Shown: one piece after another, positions 6,220 through 12,871 of the stretch | How positions within the stretch are numbered: position 1 is the first letter of the stretch | How the letters are laid out: each line of letters begins with the position of its first letter | DNA from: Actinomycetes bacterium | GTDB taxonomy: Bacteria > Actinomycetota > Thermoleophilia > Solirubrobacterales > Solirubrobacteraceae | DNA length: 21,313 bases | Reading direction: 5' to 3' | Assembly (NCBI GenBank): GCA_023429855.1 | Contig: JAEZDB010000290.1 | Span: forward strand, 1 to 21,313 | Notes under the pieces: model-generated | Told to the model about the DNA's origin: nothing | What the model saw: the letters and a program-made list of their open reading frames with translations, nothing else | Databases searched by the model: none | Position numbers and translations under genes: made by a program

Positions 6220-6888
6220 TCAGCAGAGGACGCCCACGTGGAAGGGGCGGTCGGCGCGCACGCCGGTCACGGTCGAGGTGGTCACGTCGATCGTGTCGGG
6301 TTGGTCGACGGCCTTGTCGACGGAGACGATGCCCTCCTGCAGGACCGCTGCGGTGCTGCCGCCCTGGGCGACGTAGGCGCACTGGGTCACGTCGCGGTCG
6401 AACTTGACGTCGTACGTGCCAAGGCCCGTGCGGACCGTGCTGACGACGTGGGCGCTGCCGCGCGAGAGGTCGCCGTTGGGGAAGACCACCGCGAAGATCG
6501 GGCGATTCTCGAGGGCGAGCTTGGCGCGGGTGACCGACCCGTCGGCGAGCTTGGGCGTCGTCACGGCGCCGTCGGCGAGCTTCGGCGTAGTGACGGCGCC
6601 GTCGGCGAGCTTGGCGGGCTGCACTGCGTTGTCGGCGAGTTTGCCTGAGCTGACGGAGCCGTCGGCGAGGCTGAACCCGGTGACGGCGCCCGTGCCGAGC
6701 TTCGCGGCCGTGACGGACCCTTCCCTGAGGTCGGCGGCCTTGATAGAGCGGTTGACGATCGAGGTGGAGTTGACCGAGTTCTTGGCGGCCTTCACCGCGG
6801 CGTACGAGGTACCGCTGACCGAGAAGACCAGGGCGGTCACGGCGATGATGGAAGTGGCGTTCGGGCGATGGATCTTGAGCTGGCGCAT
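6220..6888 (-). CDS. Secreted decapeptide-repeat protein
   Basis: The 222-residue protein starts MRQLKIHRPNATSIIAVTA and has a signal peptide whose hydrophobic part (about residues 11-27) ends at SYA/A near residue 30. Residues 54-123 are seven tandem ten-residue repeats of the type L-A-D-G-A-V-T-T-P-K. The last about 100 residues form a separate beta-rich domain (FAVVFPNGDLSRGSAHVVST ... RADRPFHVGVLC) with two Cys, one of them the final residue. Repeats of this type occur in actinobacterial surface proteins and phage fibres and suggest an elongated stalk. A ribosome binding site (CAGGACA) lies before the ATG, so this message has a leader. It is transcribed away from the regulator gene, from a 181-base shared gap. 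Confidence 0.82.
   Translation of the reverse strand: MRQLKIHRPNATSIIAVTALVFSVSGTSYAAVKAAKNSVNSTSIVNRSIKAADLREGSVTAAKLGTGAVTGFSLADGSVSSGKLADNAVQPAKLADGAVTTPKLADGAVTTPKLADGSVTRAKLALENRPIFAVVFPNGDLSRGSAHVVSTVRTGLGTYDVKFDRDVTQCAYVAQGGSTAAVLQEGIVSVDKAVDQPDTIDVTTSTVTGVRADRPFHVGVLC
6520..6729 (-). repeat. Seven tandem 30-bp coding repeats
   Basis: Seven in-frame copies of a 30-base unit encode L-x-[DE]-[GN]-[AS]-V-x-x-x-K. The fifth and sixth copies are identical at protein level (LADGAVTTPK) and nearly identical in DNA, which suggests recent unit duplication. Confidence 0.8.
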
Positions 6889-6997
6889 CGGATGTCCTGC
6901 GTGTTGATGACTGGTGAGCTGAACGTGAGGTATCCGGCGTTGAACGCACTATTCCGCGGCGCCGGCGGCCCGTCTTGCACCGACGCGACGCTCGTTG

Positions 6998-7013
6998 TGT
7001 CAAGTCCGCGACA
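6998..7013. promoter_or_regulatory. Crp/Fnr-type binding site candidate TGTCA-N6-CGACA (site 1)
   Basis: Two pentamers with dyad symmetry are separated by 6 bases, the spacing used by all Crp/Fnr regulators. The extended left half GTTGTGTCA is identical to that of site 2 at 9581. Its centre is 64.5 bases upstream of the inferred leaderless start (7070) of the Crp-family gene, which points to autoregulation. It may also serve the divergent decapeptide-repeat gene. Confidence 0.6.
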
Positions 7014-7057
7014 TAGCGGCGGATGACATCGAAGTCGCGGGCGCCCGCCTTGCCGGA

Positions 7058-7063
7058 TAGGCT
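7058..7063 (+). promoter_or_regulatory. TAGGCT -10 box, leaderless promoter of the Crp-family gene
   Basis: TAGGCT is followed by exactly 6 bases and then GTG at 7070. The last T thus sits at -7 from the start codon as expected for a leaderless transcript. No -35 box or ribosome binding site is evident. Confidence 0.6.
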
Positions 7064-7069
7064 CGCGCC

Positions 7070-7747
7070 GTGCGCTGGGAGCTGTTGCAGGGTGTGCCGG
7101 AGGAAGAGGTCCGGGAGCTGCTCGCGATCGCGCGGCGGCGCCGCTTCTCGCGCGGCGAGGTCGTCTTCCACCAGGACGATCCGGCCGACACGCTGCACCT
7201 CGTCGACAAGGGCCGGTTTGCCGTGCGAGGCATCGGGCAGCTCGGCGACGCGGTCATGCTCACCGTGCTCACCCCCGGCGACATGTTCGGCGAACTCGCC
7301 CTCGTCGACGGGCCCGACGCGCGCCGCAGCGCCACCGTGAGCGCCCTTGAGGGCGGCGAGACGCTGTCGATCCACCGCCTCGACTTCGAGCGGCTCCGTC
7401 GCCAGCGCCCCGACACCTCGCAGGTGGTGATCGCCGTGCTCGCCGAGCAGGTGCGCCGGCTCTCCAAGCTCGTCGCCGAGGCGCACTACGTGTCGGCGGA
7501 GAAGCGCGTGCGCCGGCGCCTGCTCGAAGTCTCTGGCGGCTACACGCCGCCGGAGCGCGGCGAGGCGCCCGACACCGAGCCGCGGCTCGTTCCGCTGACG
7601 CAGGACGACCTCGCCGACCTCGCCGGCACGAGCCGCGCGACGGTCAACCGCGTTCTGCGCTCCGAGCAGGAAAAGGGCGCGGTGAAGCTCGGCCGCGGCC
7701 GCACCGAGGTGCTCGACGCCGCCGCCCTATCGCGCCGCTCGCGCTGA
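7070..7747 (+). CDS. Crp/Fnr-family transcriptional regulator
   Basis: The 225-residue protein has an N-terminal cyclic-nucleotide-binding domain (residues about 6-110). Its phosphate-binding cassette F-G-E-L-A-L...R-R-S-A-T-V keeps Glu75, Arg86 and Ser87, equivalent to the cAMP-contacting residues of Crp. A dimerisation helix (about 115-150) follows, then a C-terminal winged helix-turn-helix (about 170-215). The recognition helix reads S-R-A-T-V-N-R: Arg189 and Arg194 match Arg180 and Arg185 of E. coli Crp, but the Glu181 position is Ala190. The Thr-Ser pair in the Crp dimer helix that contacts adenine is not recognisable, so the ligand is not certain. A nucleotide cyclase gene lies 1.9 kb away with a matching binding site. 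Confidence 0.93.
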   Translation: MRWELLQGVPEEEVRELLAIARRRRFSRGEVVFHQDDPADTLHLVDKGRFAVRGIGQLGDAVMLTVLTPGDMFGELALVDGPDARRSATVSALEGGETLSIHRLDFERLRRQRPDTSQVVIAVLAEQVRRLSKLVAEAHYVSAEKRVRRRLLEVSGGYTPPERGEAPDTEPRLVPLTQDDLADLAGTSRATVNRVLRSEQEKGAVKLGRGRTEVLDAAALSRRSR

Positions 7748-7764
7748 GCGCGGCGGCCGGCGAC

Positions 7765-7797
7765 GCTCAAGAGGCCTACTTCTTCGCCTTCTTGAGC
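7765..7797. terminator. Hairpin terminator between the regulator and NHL genes
   Basis: GCTCAAGA-GGC (7765-7775) pairs with GCC-T-TCTTGAGC (7786-7797), with one bulged T. The hairpin begins 18 bases after the regulator stop and includes the last codons and stop of the convergent NHL gene. It could stop transcription arriving from the left. Confidence 0.5.
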
Positions 7798-9524
7798 CGC
7801 GAGATGTAGCGCTCGCCGGCGGGCACGAAGACCGACTTGCCCTTCACGTTGTCGAAGACTTCGACGAGGCCCTCCTGGACTGTGACGCGCGTGCTGGTGC
7901 AGTAGTCCTGGATCGTCCACTTGGTTCCGCGGACGACGGCGTCGGAGTAGCGGCCCGAGGTGCGGTGCCCGCCGTCGGACTGCACAAAGATCTTGCGTGT
8001 GCGGCGCTTGCGCTTCGTCTTCTTCTTTTTCTTCGGCGCTGCGGCCGCCGAGGCGACCGGGCGCCCGCTGCGCTTGGCGACTTTGGGCTTGCCGGCGACT
8101 TTCTTGGCCGCCGACCCTGAACCAGCGCCACCCTCGAAGGCACGGCAGCCGTTCATCGGCGCGGTGAGCCGGAAGGTCGTCTCGATCGGGCCTTGCGGCT
8201 GCTCGATCGCGAACTGCCCGCTGGTCACGTTGGCCGTGCGGGCCGTCCCGTCGGGTCGGCCGGTCTCGATCTTGACCTGGCCCTTCTCGCTGTCAACGCG
8301 GCTGCTGAGCTGCACGAGGTCGGGCTCGCGAATCGGCTGCCCGGCTGGCTTGCCGGCGATGAACGCCCGGGTGAACCCGCCCGCGGGCGAGAGCCGCAGG
8401 GAGCGTCCGGGGACGGGCCCCGGCAGGTTGCCGTCGGAGGCGATGCCGCGGATGCGGCTGTTGCCGGTGTCGGCGACCACGAACCCGCCCGAGCCGTCGG
8501 GGGCGATGGCCGCGGGGGCGTTCAGTCGCCCGGCCGAAGCTGGACCGTCGTCGCCGGCAAGGCCCTTGGCGCCGCCGGAGATGCTGAAGATCGTGCCGAG
8601 CGGCGTCACGCGGCGCAGGCGGTCGTTGCCCGTGTCGGCGATCACGAAGCCACCGAGACGCAGCGGGGCGACACCCGTGGGGGCGTTGAGCGCGGCGTCG
8701 GTTGCCGGGGCGCCGTCGCCGGCGAAGCTCCCCGTCGAGCTGCCCGCGACGGTGGTGATGACGCCCCGCGGGTCGACGCGCCGGATGCGGTTGTTGCCGG
8801 TGTCGGCGATGAGCAGGCCGCCGTCGGCCGCGACGGCGACGCCGCGCGGTCCGTTGAGCGACGCGCTGCGGGCCTGGCCGCCGTCGCCGGAGAAGCCGGC
8901 GACCGCGCTACCAGCGACCGTCGAGATGATGCCGTTGGTGCCGATGCGGCGAATGCGGTCGTTCCCGGTATCCGCGACGTAGGTCGCGCCGTCGGGCCCG
9001 ACGGCCATACCGGTCGGGGCGTTGAACCGGGCCGCCGTCGCCGCGCCGCCGTCGCCCGCGAAGCCGCTGGCGCCGCGGGTCCCCGCGATCACCGTGACGG
9101 TGTTGTTCGGGCTGATCCGGCCGACGAAGTTGCCGGTGGTGTCGACGACCAGCGGGACGCCTGCAAGGTCGTAGGCCACCCCGGATGGGACCCCGGAGAG
9201 GCCGGGCGGCGGAACGAACGTCACGGGGGCGGGCGGCACGAGCGCGATGGTGGTGATCACGCCGTCTGTCGCGACCTGGCGGACTCGCTGGTTCGCCGAG
9301 TCGGCGATGAGCACCCGCCCGTCGGGTGCAAAGGCCACCGCGCGCGGCGCGTTGATCTGGGCCTGCGTGGCCGGTCCGCCGTCTCCCGCGAGGCCGGCCG
9401 TGGTCCCGGCGAGCGTTGTGATCGGCCCGTCTGCGGCGAAGGCCGTCGACGGTGCCGCAGCGGCGGCGAGGGCGCTGAGCAGCAGGGCGCCGGTGGTGCG
9501 CGGTCGGAAGGAACGGGTGGCCAT
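7776..9524 (-). CDS. Secreted NHL-repeat beta-propeller protein with FecR-like C-terminal part
   Basis: The 582-residue protein has a signal peptide (hydrophobic about residues 11-29, cleavage after AFA). Six NHL-type repeats cover about residues 33-355. Most contain G-x-x-G-F-x-G-D-G-G-x-A-x-x-A-x-x-N-x-P and end with V-A-D-T-G-N-x-R-I-R-R, so the fold should be a six-bladed propeller. A segment with V-D-S-E-K-G-Q-V-K-I-E-T follows. A Lys/Arg-rich linker (PKKKKKTKRKRRTRK, near residue 500) comes next. The end reads G-R-Y-S-D-A-V-V-R-G-T-K-W-T-I-Q-D-Y-C and VPAGERYISRLKK, which resembles FecR-type domains. It probably acts as an extracytoplasmic binding or scaffold protein. Its gene is divergent from the cyclase gene and shares a Crp-type site. 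Confidence 0.88.
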   Translation of the reverse strand: MATRSFRPRTTGALLLSALAAAAAPSTAFAADGPITTLAGTTAGLAGDGGPATQAQINAPRAVAFAPDGRVLIADSANQRVRQVATDGVITTIALVPPAPVTFVPPPGLSGVPSGVAYDLAGVPLVVDTTGNFVGRISPNNTVTVIAGTRGASGFAGDGGAATAARFNAPTGMAVGPDGATYVADTGNDRIRRIGTNGIISTVAGSAVAGFSGDGGQARSASLNGPRGVAVAADGGLLIADTGNNRIRRVDPRGVITTVAGSSTGSFAGDGAPATDAALNAPTGVAPLRLGGFVIADTGNDRLRRVTPLGTIFSISGGAKGLAGDDGPASAGRLNAPAAIAPDGSGGFVVADTGNSRIRGIASDGNLPGPVPGRSLRLSPAGGFTRAFIAGKPAGQPIREPDLVQLSSRVDSEKGQVKIETGRPDGTARTANVTSGQFAIEQPQGPIETTFRLTAPMNGCRAFEGGAGSGSAAKKVAGKPKVAKRSGRPVASAAAAPKKKKKTKRKRRTRKIFVQSDGGHRTSGRYSDAVVRGTKWTIQDYCTSTRVTVQEGLVEVFDNVKGKSVFVPAGERYISRLKKAKK

Positions 9525-9530
9525 GGCTGC

Positions 9531-9536
9531 AACCTA
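9531..9536 (-). promoter_or_regulatory. TAGGTT -10 box, leaderless promoter of the NHL gene
   Basis: On the minus strand TAGGTT is followed by 6 bases and then the ATG at 9524. This is the same arrangement as in the Crp-family gene. With transcription starting at 9524, the Crp-type site is centred at -64.5. Confidence 0.6.
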
Positions 9537-9580
9537 GACACGGCCGCGGCCGAGAAGTATCGCCTGCACGACATTTGTTG

Positions 9581-9596
9581 TGTCACCGGGGTGACA
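9581..9596. promoter_or_regulatory. Crp/Fnr-type binding site candidate TGTCA-N6-TGACA (site 2)
   Basis: TGTCACC-GG-GGTGACA is a perfect 16-bp palindrome in the gap between the divergent NHL and cyclase genes. Read as pentamers it is TGTCA-CCGGGG-TGACA with Crp-type spacing. It is centred at -64.5 from the inferred NHL start and at -41.5 or -42.5 from the inferred cyclase start. These match the activator positions of class I (approximately) and class II Crp promoters. Confidence 0.68.
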
Positions 9597-9617
9597 GACC
9601 CCACCGGGGCCCAGGCA

Positions 9618-9623
9618 TACACT
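9618..9623 (+). promoter_or_regulatory. TACACT -10 box of the cyclase gene
   Basis: TACACT is followed by 7 bases and then the ATG at 9631, so transcription should begin at 9630 or 9631. No ribosome binding site is visible. The Crp-type palindrome then overlaps the -35 position. Confidence 0.58.
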
Positions 9624-9630
9624 CGGCCGG

Positions 9631-11529
9631 ATGCTGGGAAGGACGCGCCACGATGCCGCCGGCGGCTCTGCCGGCGGCCTGCTCTGGCTTGTCGTGATCG
9701 CGATGACGGTCGGGGCGGTGGCGGCGGCCGGGCTCGGTGCGCTGCATGGGCTGAGCAACAGCGCTCACGATGCGTTGGTCCGAGTTCGGAACGAGGATCG
9801 ACCGGCTCCTACGTCGGTCGTTCTCTTCGAGGTGGACGACGAGACTCTGACGGCAGAGAACGACAATCTGCCGCTCAGTCGCAATGTCTATGCCGAGGCG
9901 ATCACACGGCTCGCCGCGTTGAAGCCACGAGCCATCGCGGTCGACATCCAGTTCACGGAGAACTCTGAGGACGAGGACGCGGACTACGCGCTCTACGAGG
10001 CGATTGACAAGGCGCCGATGCCGATCATCCTCGGGACCAGCACCGTGCGGGATGACGGAGACACCGCAGTCTTTGGGGGGAAGCAGAATCTCGATCCCGC
10101 CGGAGCGGTCGCCGCCCACTCGGGCTTTCCTCGCGACGACGGCGACGTGGTCCGCCGGATCGACGCGACGATTGCTGGAATACCGACGATCGCGCAAGCT
10201 GCCGCGGAGTCAGTCGGCAGCCCCGGCCTACCTCGAGATGGCGTCCTCCTCGATCCAACGGTGCCGGGAGACGAACTGGACCGTCTCTCACTCAACCAAC
10301 TACTTGAGGGGCAGGAGGTCAAGCCGGAGCCGTTCGACCCCAAGCGGGTTCGCGGGCGGATCGCCGTCATCGGTGTGACGGTTGCCGGTCCGAGCGGCGA
10401 CGACCGCGTCACCATCGCCGGCTCCTCGGAACGTGTCTTTGGCGTGCAGTTCCAAGCGCAGGCGATCGACACGGCGCTGCGCGGCGAGCCGCTGCGCGAC
10501 GCCACGCGCGTGTTGCCGTACGTGCTGGCGCTGCTCGTCGGGCTCGGTGCGGCGCTCAGCGCCCGCCGCACGCTGTGGCTGCAGCTCGGCGTCGCGTTCG
10601 CGTCGCTTGTCGCGCTCATCGCTCTCTCGGTCGTCCTCGTGAAGTCCGGCTGGCTGACCGACCCCGTCCCGGCCCTCGTGGCCCTGGTCGTCGCCTCGCT
10701 GGGCGCCATGGCGGTCCGCGCCGAGACCGAGCGCCGCCAGCGGGCTGCGGCGAGAGCCACGCTCGGCCGGTTCGTGCCGCCGGGCGTCGTCGACGACCTG
10801 CTGACCAGCGAGGCCGGCGGCCTGATCGCGCCGCGAGCGCAGGGCGCGACGGTCGTCTTCTGCGACCTGCGCGGCTACACCTCGCTCGTGGCGAGCCTGC
10901 GGGAGCCCTCGGCGCTGATCTCGATCCTCGATGTGTACCTCAGCGCCGTCACCGAGACGGTCCACCGGCATGGCGGCACCGTCGTGTCGTTCCAGGGCGA
11001 CGGTGTGATGTCGGCGTTCGGCACGCCGGTCGAGACGCCTGAGGCCGCTGCGCAGGCCGTGGCCGCAGCCCGCGACCTGCTCGATGTTGCGCTTCCGCGC
11101 GTACGCGCGGAGCTCGCCAGCGTCGTCGAGAGCGCCGACGAGCTGCGCCTCGGCGTCGGCGTCGCCACCGGCGCCGTGTTCGCGGGCACGGTCGGCCCGC
11201 CCGAGCGGCGCGAGTACGCGGTCGTCGGACCGACGACCAACCTCGCCGCGCGCCTGCAAGCTCTCACGAAGACCGAAGGCGTCGACGTGGTGCTCGACAG
11301 CACTACCGCGGCGGCCGCCCGCGGGCCAAGCGTCGGCAGCGGTGACGGCGACGGCAAATCGACACCGACGCAGCGTGCGCACACGGGGATCGACCTCGGC
11401 AACCGCGACGGCCTGCGCCTGCTCGGCCCACGCGAGATTCGAGGCCTTGACGCTCCGATCGAGGTGTGGACGCTCGCCAAGGCCGACGCGCCGACCGACG
11501 ACGAGCCGCGCGCGCCCGCAGACGCGTAG
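9631..11529 (+). CDS. Membrane CHASE2-domain class III nucleotide cyclase
   Basis: The 632-residue protein has one N-terminal membrane helix (about residues 17-40). An extracytoplasmic CHASE2 sensor region follows to about residue 285 (VVLFEVDDETL, RAIAVDIQFTE, RIAVIGVTVAG, GVQFQAQAIDTAL). Then come three membrane helices (about 290-375) and a cytosolic class III cyclase domain (about 385-560). Both metal-binding Asp are present (Asp412 in FCDLRGYT, Asp457 in FQGDG), as are the transition-state Asn537 and Arg541 (TTNLAAR). The two base-recognition positions are not canonical: Ser453 replaces the adenine-specifying Lys and Ala530 the Asp/Thr. Product (cAMP, cGMP or other) is therefore uncertain. 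The gene codes for the probable signal source of the neighbouring Crp-family regulator. Confidence 0.9.
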   Translation: MLGRTRHDAAGGSAGGLLWLVVIAMTVGAVAAAGLGALHGLSNSAHDALVRVRNEDRPAPTSVVLFEVDDETLTAENDNLPLSRNVYAEAITRLAALKPRAIAVDIQFTENSEDEDADYALYEAIDKAPMPIILGTSTVRDDGDTAVFGGKQNLDPAGAVAAHSGFPRDDGDVVRRIDATIAGIPTIAQAAAESVGSPGLPRDGVLLDPTVPGDELDRLSLNQLLEGQEVKPEPFDPKRVRGRIAVIGVTVAGPSGDDRVTIAGSSERVFGVQFQAQAIDTALRGEPLRDATRVLPYVLALLVGLGAALSARRTLWLQLGVAFASLVALIALSVVLVKSGWLTDPVPALVALVVASLGAMAVRAETERRQRAAARATLGRFVPPGVVDDLLTSEAGGLIAPRAQGATVVFCDLRGYTSLVASLREPSALISILDVYLSAVTETVHRHGGTVVSFQGDGVMSAFGTPVETPEAAAQAVAAARDLLDVALPRVRAELASVVESADELRLGVGVATGAVFAGTVGPPERREYAVVGPTTNLAARLQALTKTEGVDVVLDSTTAAAARGPSVGSGDGDGKSTPTQRAHTGIDLGNRDGLRLLGPREIRGLDAPIEVWTLAKADAPTDDEPRAPADA

Positions 11530-11532
11530 GCT
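11527..11532 (+). promoter_or_regulatory. TAGGCT -10 box of hisS, overlapping the cyclase stop codon
   Basis: TAGGCT uses the cyclase TAG stop as its first three bases. Seven bases separate it from GTG at 11540. The hisS-aspS pair can thus be transcribed independently of the cyclase. Confidence 0.5.
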
Positions 11533-11539
11533 CCGCCAG

Positions 11540-12871
11540 GTGGCAAAGGGACTGAGCACGCCTCGTGGAACGGCCGACGTACTGCCCGACGAGGCAGAGC
11601 GCCGCGACCGGCTCATCGCGTTCGCGTCGTCGCTGCTGAGCAACGCCGGCTACCAGCACATCGAGACGCCGATCTTCGAGAGCACCGAGCTCTTCAAGCG
11701 TGGCGTCGGCGGGTCGACCGACGTGGTCCGCAAGGAGATGTACACCTTCGAGGACGCGGGCGAGCGGTCGCTGACGCTGCGCCCCGAAGGCACCGCCTCG
11801 GTCGCTCGCAGCTACATCCAGCACGGGATGCACAAGCTTCCGCAGCCCGTGAAGCTTTGGTACCACGGGCCGTTCTTCCGTTACGAGCGCGCCCAGGCCG
11901 GGCGCCAGCGGCAGTTCGCGCAGATCGGCGCCGAGGTGCTCGGCAGCGACGATCCGGCGGTCGATGCGGAGCTGATCGCGCTGCTGCAGCGCATCATCGA
12001 GATGGCCGGCGGCCAAGACATCGTGCTCAAACTGGGCACCCTCGGCTCGCTCGACGCGCGCGCCGACTACCGCGAGCGTCTCGTCGACTTCTTGCGCTCG
12101 CGCGCGGACGAGGTCTCCGACGACGTGAAGAGCCGCATCGACGAGAACCCGCTGCGCGCCTTCGACGCCAAGGACCTGGGCACCCAGGCCGTCATGAAGG
12201 ACGCGCCGCTGCTGCTCGACCACCTCTCAGGCGACGACGCCGACCACTTCGCACAGGTGCGCGCGATGCTCGACGCCGTGGGCGTCGCCTACGAGATCGA
12301 CAAGACCCTCGTGCGCGGCCTCGACTACTACACGCGCACGGTGTTCGAGTTCAGCTCCGGCGCGCTCGGCGCCCAGAGCGGCGTGGGCGGCGGCGGCCGT
12401 TACGACGGCCTTGTCGAGCAGATCGGCGGCCCGCCAACTCCTGGCGCCGGCTGGGCAGCGGGCATCGAGCGCCTGCTGCTCTCCGGCGACAACCGGCTCC
12501 CGGACTTCCGGCGACCGGTGAAGATCTTCATCGCGTCGGCTCCTGAACAGCGCGTCGCGGCGTTTGCACTGGCCCAAAGCCTGAACGAAGGACCGCGCGT
12601 CGAACTCGACCTGTCTGGCCGCTCGATCAAGGGCCAGCTGAAGGCCGCAGCACGCCTGGAGCCCACCGTTACCGTCGTCCTCGAAGGCGACGAAGTACGG
12701 GTTCGCCGCCGCGGCCACGACGATGTCTTGGTCGAGGCCGCTGCCGACGCCACGCGCGTCGTGCTCGATGCCCTCGCCGACGCGTCGCCCAACGTCGCCC
12801 GGATGCACCCCGACGGCACCGTCACCAGCCACAAGCTTTCCAACCCCTCCGACCTGAGTCCCAACGCATGA
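11540..12871 (+). CDS. hisS: Histidine--tRNA ligase
   Basis: The 443-residue class II synthetase charges tRNA-His with histidine using ATP. It shows the N-terminal GTADVLPDEAERRD, TPIFESTELFKRGVG, LTLRPEGTASVAR, motif 2 GPFFRYERAQAGRQRQFAQ (from Gly110), the histidine-specific VRGLDYYTRTVFE with Arg259, QSGVGGGGRYDGL, and motif 3 AAGIERLLL. A C-terminal anticodon-binding domain covers about 328-420. The length is slightly above the usual 420-430 because of a short extra tail. The start GTG follows a TAGGCT box by 7 bases. The stop overlaps the aspS start (ATGA), a close coupling seen in many actinobacteria and firmicutes. Confidence 0.97.
   Translation: MAKGLSTPRGTADVLPDEAERRDRLIAFASSLLSNAGYQHIETPIFESTELFKRGVGGSTDVVRKEMYTFEDAGERSLTLRPEGTASVARSYIQHGMHKLPQPVKLWYHGPFFRYERAQAGRQRQFAQIGAEVLGSDDPAVDAELIALLQRIIEMAGGQDIVLKLGTLGSLDARADYRERLVDFLRSRADEVSDDVKSRIDENPLRAFDAKDLGTQAVMKDAPLLLDHLSGDDADHFAQVRAMLDAVGVAYEIDKTLVRGLDYYTRTVFEFSSGALGAQSGVGGGGRYDGLVEQIGGPPTPGAGWAAGIERLLLSGDNRLPDFRRPVKIFIASAPEQRVAAFALAQSLNEGPRVELDLSGRSIKGQLKAAARLEPTVTVVLEGDEVRVRRRGHDDVLVEAAADATRVVLDALADASPNVARMHPDGTVTSHKLSNPSDLSPNA

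Noticed and set aside
5795..7486. Long open frame of 563 codons on the minus strand
   Set aside because: It is a GC-rich shadow running through the hydrolase, hairpin array, secreted protein and regulator genes; composition is Arg/Pro-rich and no motif is present. Its 10-residue repeats only reflect the hairpin array and the decapeptide repeats.
9631..11529. Naming the cyclase an adenylate cyclase
   Set aside because: The adenine-specifying Lys and its partner are replaced by Ser453 and Ala530, so the product cannot be stated from sequence.
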